From Megascapheus bottae (taxonomy: Eukaryota; Chordata; Mammalia; Rodentia; Geomyidae), in the NCBI GenBank assembly GCA_024803745.1, contig JANJXV010000014.1, positions 415,001 to 479,000 on the forward strand: a stretch of DNA of 64,000 nt. The letters are read 5' to 3'. The translations under genes were made by a program, and so were the position numbers. Positions 56,351 through 64,000 of the stretch are shown here, piece by piece (positions within the stretch are counted from its first letter, which is position 1; each line of letters starts with the position of its first letter). The notes beneath the pieces are model-generated. The model was not told the origin of the DNA, did not search any database, and worked only from the letters and a program-made list of their open reading frames with translations.

Positions 56351-57675
56351 AGGGGTTGATATGCTTATTAAAGTTAGAAAAACATTGCTTTCTACTCCAC
56401 CCCACTTCCAGCCATGGAAGAAAGACAGATTTAAATACCTTCTAAGCATGACATTGCCAGTCTCAGAATACTCATCATATCAACAAATGTTGCATAGCAC
56501 TTTGCATTACCAAGCTCTTCTACAATCTCATTTTGTCTCAGTTATTCTCAGTTAGGCTGGTTAACTTTTAGTCTGACTTAGTTATTGACTGTGCTGAAGC
56601 AATGGACAGGAAAGCCAATTCCTAATAATCCATCTTCCCAGCCCACCTCTAATAACAAAGACAGATTAGATAACTTGGTGTCTGTTCTTGTGTAATATGT
56701 GTTCATTAGTTTATCATTGCTATGGAGCCAAGGAGCCTCCAGATTTAGTGGATAACAGATGAGAGACAGCCTTGCAAATTACCATAGCCTCAGGAAAACT
56801 TGTTTGGGTGGCCTCATTTGCAAAAATGGAGACAAATTACCCTTCTTTGGTTCTTTCTCTCTCCCTTCTTTCAACCTCTGCTGGAAAGCCCCTGGCTGCA
56901 AATGAAAAGGCAAATTAGCATCAGAATTTGAATGGGTTGATTCAGGGATGAACCTGTAAACAGGTTTCACCTCAGAGAGCCAAATAAAATAAAAGAGACT
57001 CCCAAGACCCATGCCAAGTGTAAGCTGCTTGGGCTTATAGTATGTGGAGAATGCCAAATGAATCTTTAGCAAATAAATCATAAATGAACCCAATGAAAAT
57101 GAACTGCTCTGGAATTCACATCCTTATGGCCAGTTTACTTTCCTAAAGAAGTCATATTTCTGTGATGGATGAAGTTTTTATGCAGTACTGCTTTTTCATT
57201 TTCATTCCTTTTTAAATTTGAGGGGGCATAAGAGAACTCTTTTGTCTTTTAGCAAAAAAAAAAAAAATACTGAAATTCAGATAATACTTTTGTCCCAAAG
57301 TCACCACTAATGGCAGAAGTTTAAATCCAGCTTCTACCACTTGAAGGCTAATGTTTCATAGTTTGGGTTTTGTTTTGTGCCAGTGCAGGAGTGGGTGTTG
57401 AGGTTGAACTCAGAGAAGGGGGCAGTAATTTCTCCAGGTGTGCCAATACCTAGGTAAGTCAGGTACTGGGCAGAGGTTTTCTGTGTGTAATATAAGGGTG
57501 GAGGTTGCCTATGTGCAAATTGGCACAGGGACTCTACAGAGACCTTCCCCAGTGAATCTGACAGGCTAATTTTTCCCCCTGTTTTTCATTTTTACTTACA
57601 GTACTTAATGTACATAAAATTGTCTTTGTAATTTTTTTTAGATTATTCCTTATTGACATACAGAAATGCAATTGT
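56351..57675. other. Unique DNA; 56760-57180 candidate conserved non-coding block
   Basis: 56760-57180 is repeat-free and complex (GCAAATGAAAAGGCAAATTA, GATGAACCTGTAAACAGGTT, CTTAGCAAATAAATCATAAA-like motifs). A 13-A run near 57256. No gene recognised. Confidence 0.35.
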
Positions 57676-57889
57676 AGCCAGCAGGGGAGGTCCACGCCTG
57701 TAATCCTAGCTACTCAGGAGGCTGAGAGCTGGGGAACACAGTTCAAAGCCAGGGTGCTAAAGAATGTGAGACTCTTATCTCCAATTAATCACTAGAAAAT
57801 GGGAAGTGGGACTCAAGTGGTAGTGTAGTAAGCTTGAGCTGAAGAGCTCAGAGACAACACCCAGGCCCAGAGTGAAGGGCCCATGATTC

Positions 57890-57923
<34 letters not shown>
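57676..57923 (+). mobile_element. 7SL-like/Geo-like dimeric SINE with 32-nt A tail
   Basis: Head CCACGCCTGTAATCCTAGCT, ACTCAGGAGGCTGAGAGCTG, middle CTTATCTCCAATTAATCACT, Geo-like half GGACTCAAGTGGTAGTGTAG to GGGCCCATGATTCATTAAAA, pure A tail from 57892. Full length. Confidence 0.92.
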
Positions 57924-57927
<4 letters not shown>

Positions 57928-59457
57928 TTGAATTTATTGGACTCATTTACCTGATGAGTAGTTTTGGAAGAGAGTGGTGGCTTTTTGTTGGTGGTGTTCT
58001 GTTTTTTTGTTTTATTTTTTTTTAAATGAGACCCTTTATCAACTGCAAAGAGTGACAATTTGACTTCATCATTTTCAAATTGGATTTTTTTTAAAGTCTC
58101 TCTCTTCCCTGAATGCTCTGGCTAGGATTTCTAATATACATGAAATAAAAGTGGGAAAATTGAGGATTTTGTTTTGTTCCACTTCTTAGAGAGAAAGCTT
58201 CTAGCTTTTTCCTATTCAATGTGATACTAACTCTGGGTTTGTTACCTATGACCTTTAGTATGTCGTGCCTTGGTAATTTAAGTTATCTAACTGTAAATTA
58301 TTATGAGAGACAAGATATTGAATTAGTTTTATTTGCCTACTCCCAAATTCACTCATTCATAATTCAAAAATTAATCATTTGTCATGTACTGTGCATTAAG
58401 ATCCAGATAAATATACCTGACTAGAAAGCAAGCTTCCTTAAAACAGAATTCTACCATGTTGGATTCCTTCTTGTTCTGCTTTACATCAAGATTCATTAGC
58501 AAAAAGTTCATCTGCTAAAGGAAATGAATCTGCAACAAATATCTCAAGACCAGTTATTGAATAAAAATATTCATGCAAAGTGAAATAGTGAATCTAAGTA
58601 TCACCATCTTGGAATCTTAATAGAAGAGGGGGACTTTCTGAGAACTTCAGAGGTGATAGAGGACATTCTTCAGATTGAAGATGTGTCATGAATTGTTAGG
58701 CTCCCTTTGATCATTGGATCTTGCTTTACTTATTCATAACACTTTCATAGGCACTAAGTATCCGCATCTAGTTTTCTTTGTCTATGTATAACATTTTTTA
58801 TTAGGTTTAATCTCTCACACTGGTTATGCAGTTTCTGTCTTTAAAAGCTTTGTGCAAGTTACACTCTGGGCTGAAAGTCTTTGAGACAGGAGTCCTACTT
58901 GTAGGCTCCAGATGTCTAATAAAGACTCCCAATTTGACCTCTCAGAATGTGGATTCTCTGTTTGTGCAACTGAGTTCTGGTATAACAAGAGGCCTCTTCA
59001 TATCAAGTTATAATGAACTTCTTAAGTAGAAAATGTTATGCATTTGTTATATATCACATAAATATGTGTAACATATTTATGTACAACATCTTTATATACA
59101 ATATTTTGTATCATTTTGTTTCTTAAGGAAGAATGCTCAAATATTTGGCTATCTGATTCAGAATTGGACAGCTGTCAATGTTTTTAAACTCCATTTGGCG
59201 AGAAGTGGCATGTTGTAGCTACAGGATGTTGAGTTGTCATATCATGATTCTTGAACAAAATTGTTAAGTATTATACTAGTAATCGCATGGGGGCATTCTA
59301 CTCTGTTCCTTGCATTGAATGCTGCTACATCTCCGAGCACTTCAAATTATACCTAAACTAAGCCACATGATTCAAACTAAGAAGATAGATATCAACTATC
59401 TATAGAAATTAGCACATTATTTTATTTGTAGGATTAATAACTAAAACGATTCAGCCT
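57924..59457. other. Unique AT-rich DNA
   Basis: TATATCACATAAATATGTGT-type AT-rich partial palindromes near 59050-59100. Nothing else recognised. Confidence 0.45.
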
Positions 59458-59460
59458 CAG

Positions 59461-59662
59461 TTGCAAGTGAATTTTTTTTGCCAGTTCTGGGGCTTGAACT
59501 TGGAGTCTGGGCACTCTCCTTGTGCTTTCTCAAAGCTCATGCTCTACCAGTCAAGTCACTGAACCACCTCCAGCTTTTTCTGTGTATGTGGTATGCAGGA
59601 ATTAAACTTAGGGCTTTGTGCATGCTAGGCAAACCACACTCTGGGCCCTTGCAAGTGATTTT
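59461..59662 (-). mobile_element. IDL-Geo SINE with deletion in the IDL half
   Basis: Plus strand TTGCCAGTTCTGGGGCTTGA (Geo end) through GTGTATGTGGTATGCAGGAA to GCTAGGCAAACCACACTCTG. The A-box region is mostly deleted. Direct repeats TTGCAAGTGAATTTT (59461-59475) and TTGCAAGTGATTTT (59649-59662) mark the target duplication. Confidence 0.9.
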
Positions 59663-60335
59663 ACAATTTTTATTTGGGGGGGCGAAAAAAATACCTAAAC
59701 TATAAATTTTCTATATATGTTCCATGATAAGAGATGAGAATTCAACTGAAAGAAAAAATAACCTGAGAAAGATGACTCACTTTCCAAAGCAAACTGTTAA
59801 GTCCAGGGAACATCTAGGACCACAAGATGAATAAACCTAGGTTAGAGAACACTTGTAGACACAAAAGAGAAGGTGAAACTTGCAATTACACCAATACTTG
59901 ACAAGATATATGACCAAGCAGAAAGCTAATGATACTCATAGGTGGGATTTAAGAGCATAACCTGGAACTTCTTTTGGACTATGTAACATCTGTGAATTTT
60001 AGGGAAAAGATGATCAGTTATATACATAGTGTTGTAGAAATATATTTCATCCTGTTTAGTAGCCAATAGATTTTTATAATTTTTCCATAAGTCATCACAC
60101 TTTGAATAAAATAATGTAATATCCTTGATCAGAGTTCAAGTGGGTTACAGTGAATCCCTAGCATTGTGTCTAGCTCACAATGTTAGGACAATGGAGGAGA
60201 ACAGAAAAGGAATAGGCTGAATTCCATCATCAACAAGCAAGGGGCCAGATCTTCCCAAAAGTCTGAAGTTGTGTGAGAAACTGGATTTTGAGGTGGGCTT
60301 ACATAGGGCTAACCAAGGAGCAGAAAATAAAAAAA
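59663..60335. other. Unique AT-rich DNA
   Basis: Nothing recognised. Confidence 0.45.
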
Positions 60336-60480
60336 TGGGGGCTGGAAGCATAGCCTAGTGGTAGAGTGATTGCTTAGTATGCATAAAGCCCTGGGTTTGA
60401 TTCCAAGGTACCACATACATAGAAAAAAGCCAGACGTGGTGCTTTAGCTCAAGTGGTAGAACACTAGCTTGAGAAAATCC
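60336..60480 (+). mobile_element. IDL-Geo SINE, 3' truncated
   Basis: GGGGCTGGAAGCATAGCCTA head, B box GTTTGATTCC, Geo up to CACTAGCTTGAGAAAATCCA, then unrelated sequence. Tail lost. Confidence 0.88.
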
Positions 60481-61688
60481 ATTGAGTTAAATTGGTTTGT
60501 TGGTATTGTTTTTGTTCTTTTCTCTCTGGCCTTCATGGCTCAGTTTCCTAACAGTGTTAAGTGTATTTGCTAGGTGCTGGTTTTTGAGACAGTTCACATT
60601 GCAGAGGCTAGCCTTTTAAGAAAGACTCTAAAATTAGAACTTTCAAAATGTGGTTTCTCCATTTCCTCACCATACAACACCACTAACAGAAATTATTTTG
60701 TTTTATAAAAAGGGCTTAATGAAAGTTAACAGGTTTTCTTGCATTATTAAAACAGAAAGTTCAACAGGTAAACAACTAATGCAATTCCTAACTTTAAATT
60801 TAACTCTCTGAGAAATAAATAAAAACTTGAGGCCCAGGTGACACATTTCTCTTTTCATCTAGTTTTCCTACCCAGAAAATAAACACACTAAAGCAGATAG
60901 GAAATAAAATACAATTTGATAAATTTTGACAAGTAGTCAACTCTCATCCAAGACAGCTCTTAAAGTTAGAGAACAGAACACAGCTTAAGCTAAAAGATTT
61001 GAATAATTTCTCCCTTTTATTCCACACTGAATTGCCATTTCACTACTCACCCCAGAGGATAGGCTATGTGACCAGTGTCATGAGAAAAGAAACCAATACA
61101 AAACACTTCCTTAGTACATGGCTAAAGGAAGGAATCAGACAAGGAAGAACACATTTATCCCCTTATCTGAAACGAGGCTGTCTTATCCCTGCTGGTTTAT
61201 GTGGTAAGTTTAGGCTGTCATCTACACTAAGAAAATAGGTAAAAGGTGACTGGGCTGCTTCTGATACAAAGAAGGTTCTAACTTTTTAACATCTCAGAGT
61301 ATGGATTGAGAAAACAGAAAAGAGCAAGCCAAAGAACATGAACTATGTCCTTCAAACCGAGGAACTTGCCCACCCTCCCCACAACAAACATGTGGTCAAT
61401 TAATGTGAGACTAACAAACCATATTAGCTATTTATCCTTTAGACAAATGAGATGGAAAAGCTCAGTTATGAAAAAGCTCTCTCCATATACAAAGAATGCC
61501 TTTCATTATTGGTAGAGATTTCTATGTAAAAGGGGAAATTTCCCTTTTATACAGAATCTTAAATGATTTATGTTTTATTAAGTAGTTGTCATCAGTTAGG
61601 ATTTTCTGAATTCATAAAGAAGGGCTCACTTAATGCAGAGTTAAACAAGATTCTCAAGTAGAAAAAGTCATTAAAAATTTCTCATGGA
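60481..61688. other. Unique AT-rich DNA
   Basis: Nothing recognised. Confidence 0.45.
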
Positions 61689-61882
61689 AGGCTGGGAGTT
61701 TGGCCTAGTGGTAGAGTGCTTGCCAAGCATGCACAAAGACCCAGGTTCAATTCCTCAGTACCACATACTTAGAAAAAATCCAGAAGCGGTGCTGAGGCTC
61801 AAATGGTAGAGCTCTAACCTTGAGAAAGTCCAAGGACAGTGCTCAGGCCCTGAGTTCAGTCCCTAGGACTGGCAAAAAAAAA
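61689..61882 (+). mobile_element. IDL-Geo SINE
   Basis: Full dimer from GGCTGGGAGTTTGGCCTAGT to CCTAGGACTGGCAAAAAAAA. B box GGTTCAATTCC. Target duplication not clear. Confidence 0.93.
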
Positions 61883-62230
61883 TTATGGAGGCAAACACAA
61901 ATTGGCTCAACTTCATTTTCCTCTATCTCTTCCTTTTCTACCCCAGCTAGCTTACTCCATTCAGTCACTGAATTTTAATGTTATAAATAGAGACCTTAAG
62001 TCTACTTGATCTTTACACTGGCACACATCATTAAATTAAAAAAAAAAGTTTCTTTGTGACATTGGTTCCTACCTTATCGGATTGGTTTGTTATTCAGTCG
62101 CTAGAGAGAAGTGATCTTGCTTCTTTGTATACTAACCATCCAGAGACTCCTATAAATAAGGCCTTTGACAAACAAGTCATTAACTGCTGGTCAGGTCCAC
62201 CTCTGATCAATTGGGCATATGTGAACATTA
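61883..62230. other. Short unique stretch
   Basis: Nothing recognised. Confidence 0.45.
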
Positions 62231-62458
62231 AAAAAAGAAGCCAAGGGACTAGGAGTTTGGCCTAATGGTACAGTGCTTACCCAGAATGCACGAAGACCCA
62301 GGTTCGATTCCTTGGTACCACATACATAGAAAAGTTGGGAGTAGTGCTGTGGCTCAAGTGATAGAGCACTAGCCTTGAGGAAAAAGCCCAAGGAAGTGCT
62401 CAGGCCCTAAGTTCAAGCCCAAGGACTGGCCAAAAAAAAAAGGGAAAAAAGAAGCCAA
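62231..62458 (+). mobile_element. IDL-Geo SINE with perfect 14-bp TSD
   Basis: Full dimer, B box GGTTCGATTCC. AAAAAAGAAGCCAA repeats at 62231-62244 and 62445-62458. The Geo start is shortened (AGAAAAGTTGGGAGTAGTGC). Confidence 0.94.
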
Positions 62459-62670
62459 AATGAAGAATTGACTTGGCAGGTGCTCTGAGTGCCTAGTGTA
62501 CAGAGTAGCTGTTATAGCCTCTTCTGTCCTACCAATGTTGTTTTCCAAACAGCTAGATAATCATAATAGTTTCCAATTATTTAAATCATCTGAGTCAAAC
62601 TTCAAATATTTTATTTATTTTCTATTTTTCTTGATTCATATATAAAGATCTAAAAACAAAACTTGATTAT

Positions 62671-62906
62671 AGCTGAGCTTCTGCCTACTTCATGGGATGA
62701 GACCTAAGGATCACAGCTCAAAGCCAGCCTGGGCAGGAAGTCTGTGAGACTCTTATCTCCAATTAACCATCAGAAAACCAGAAGTCAATCTGTGGCTTAA
62801 TGTGGTAGAATGCTAGCCTTGAGAAAAAAAAGAATTCAGGAATAGTACCCAGGTTCTGACTAAGTTCAAGCCCCATGTCCAGCAACAACAACAACAAAGA
62901 CAACAA
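62671..62906 (+). mobile_element. 7SL-like/Geo-like dimeric SINE with (CAA)n tail
   Basis: The head is diverged or truncated (AGCTGAGCTTCTGCCTACTT), then GAGACCTAAGGATCACAGCT, CAAAGCCAGCCTGGGCAGGA, CTTATCTCCAATTAACCATC and a Geo half ending GTTCAAGCCCCATGTCCAGC. Tail CAACAACAACAACAAAG. Confidence 0.88.
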
Positions 62907-62984
62907 CTTGACTAAAAAGATTCTATTTTTAGTGAATGAAATAATCTGTTTCACAGATTTAGACTTTCTTGGTGTTAGTTGAAA

Positions 62985-63213
62985 TTGATTTGAAGATGAT
63001 GAGACAAAGGACAAAGTATGAACCAGTGTAACAGCGATACTTATAAGATAATACATTGGAAATGAACTTTACATCTTGGGAGGAGATCAGGGAGAGGAAA
63101 AGTAGAAGAAAAACATGGGAAGGGATAACAATGTTCAAGATGTACACTACCTTACAAGTGTAACTGTAACCCCTCTATACATCACCCTGACAATAAAATA
63201 AAATAAAAAAGAA
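62985..63213 (+). mobile_element. Probable LINE-1 3' end
   Basis: G-rich GGAGGAGATCAGGGAGAGGA, AACATGGGAAGGGATAACAA, then CTGTAACCCCTCTATACATC and CAATAAAATAAAATAAAAAA. The order and the ATGTAACCC..CT..ACAATAAAA ending parallel the sense strand of the L1 at 8.42-8.7 kb, but in plus orientation and diverged. Confidence 0.55.
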
Positions 63214-63454
63214 AATGACTTGGTGTAATAGTTACAAATCATTCACTGTTTTAGTTGCTATTTTAAATAAAATTATTGCCAATAAATACAGTCGAGATTA
63301 CTGTAGTTTTTTTAAAGATTTTATAAACACTGATTTTTACATCATATTTCAAATGTCATGTTTAACAAATGAGTATTCAAGAAGAGATGTCTATATACAA
63401 TCAGTGGCACATAGATTTTAGAATATAATTAAAGCAGATTCTCATGAAATATCA

Positions 63455-63546
63455 TTTTTTATGTGTGTATCAGTCATGGGGCTTGAACTCTAGGTAGGCC
63501 TGGGCGCTGTCCCTGAACTCTTCAGCTCAAGGCTACCACCCTACTG
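63455..63546 (-). mobile_element. Geo-like SINE fragment
   Basis: Plus strand ATCAGTCATGGGGCTTGAAC, GGGCGCTGTCCCTGAACTCT, TCAGCTCAAGGCTACCACCC: only the Geo half of a 7SL-like/Geo-like dimer. Confidence 0.75.
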
Positions 63547-64000
63547 AAATTCCATATATACACAGAAACCTGGATCATTTTACAATAATCTGAAATTTTA
63601 ATATATTTACTTGGTCATACATACATACACACACTATAGTTTTATTAAATATACAAGAAATAGTGTTCAAACTAAAGTAAGAGATTTTTAATGTAATTTT
63701 TATGAAATATACTCTAAAAATACAATAAGAAATAATAACAAACATCATAATGTCTAAGTCATGACAGGTACTCAATAAATGGCTAAGAAATAGTACATAA
63801 ATTAGAAACAAATGTGAGATATATAAATACACATGTATATAAAAAGTAAAAATAACTTTATATAGGACATATAACTTTATATAAGAACATGTTTTCATTA
63901 AGTGGAACAAAGAAATTTGGGATTTGAACTGGGCTGGCTTGGGCAGTAGAAGTGGCAGAAAGGATAGAATGATTGGTTATGATACATTATACGTATAAAT
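63547..64000. other. Unique AT-rich DNA
   Basis: Very AT-rich. The 111-codon minus-strand frame (63575-63910) has no recognisable motif. Confidence 0.45.

Overview
The window looks like nuclear DNA of a geomyoid (heteromyid or geomyid) rodent, for example a kangaroo rat, pocket mouse or pocket gopher. The main evidence is about twenty copies of a dimeric SINE with a tRNA/ID-like left half ('IDL', A box near TGGCCTAGTGG, B box GGTTCGATTCC) and an unrelated right half ending ..CAGGACTGGCAAAA. I recognise this as IDL-Geo, a family described only from Geomyoidea. Genus cannot be fixed by reading alone. I see no functional protein-coding gene, rRNA, tRNA gene, CRISPR or prokaryotic feature. Nearly all open frames are chance frames in AT-rich DNA or frames through microsatellites and transposons. 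The window is best read as a gene desert or the inside of a very large intron.

Layout. 1-16 kb is SINE-rich (B1, IDL-Geo, a second dimer with a 7SL-like left half and a Geo-like right half). It also holds a 1.5-kb 5'-truncated LINE-1 with target-site duplications (8.4-10.0 kb), a short L1 3' end (12.3-12.6 kb), a MIR and older L1 3'UTR pieces. 16.2-21.0 kb is almost repeat-free. 21.0-23.3 kb is a nested SINE stack: two IDL-Geo copies side by side inside an older B1-dID-like SINE whose tail has grown into a purine microsatellite, followed by an ancient L1. 23.3-36.6 kb is mostly unique sequence with scattered SINEs, MIR and L2, including blocks that look like conserved non-coding DNA. 37.1-37.9 kb resembles a solo LTR. 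38.5-42.3 kb holds two L1 3' ends and the most unusual object in the window.

That object, at 41646-42287, has a 14-bp direct repeat on each side. Read on the minus strand it is an IDL tRNA-like head, a 31-bp sequence in two tandem copies, a GC- and CpG-rich array of about two dozen 15-bp units (GGAGCGAGCGGGGCC on its sense strand) and a 27-nt poly(A). Its organisation (Pol III-type head, VNTR body, poly(A), TSD) recalls the hominoid SVA composite retrotransposons but is built from rodent parts. I do not know a described family of this form.

43.0-45.25 kb is a processed retrocopy whose reading frame I recognise as TMEM161B. It has lost its start codon, is broken by three later IDL-Geo insertions, and departs from the parent coding sequence after about 95 codons into a long 3' segment with its own AATAAA and poly(A). 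45.3-54 kb is mostly unique with MIR, L2 and a 60-bp tandem duplication. 54.3-55.8 kb holds an old L1 with a twin-priming inversion. 56-64 kb is again SINE-rich, with a Geo-only insertion and a probable L1 3' end.

There is no gene network to describe. The functional story is retrotransposition: L1 supplies the machinery, as shown by A-rich tails and 13-17-bp direct repeats, and it has mobilised tRNA-like SINEs, 7SL-like SINEs, an mRNA (TMEM161B) and the VNTR composite. Tails of these insertions repeatedly seed microsatellites.
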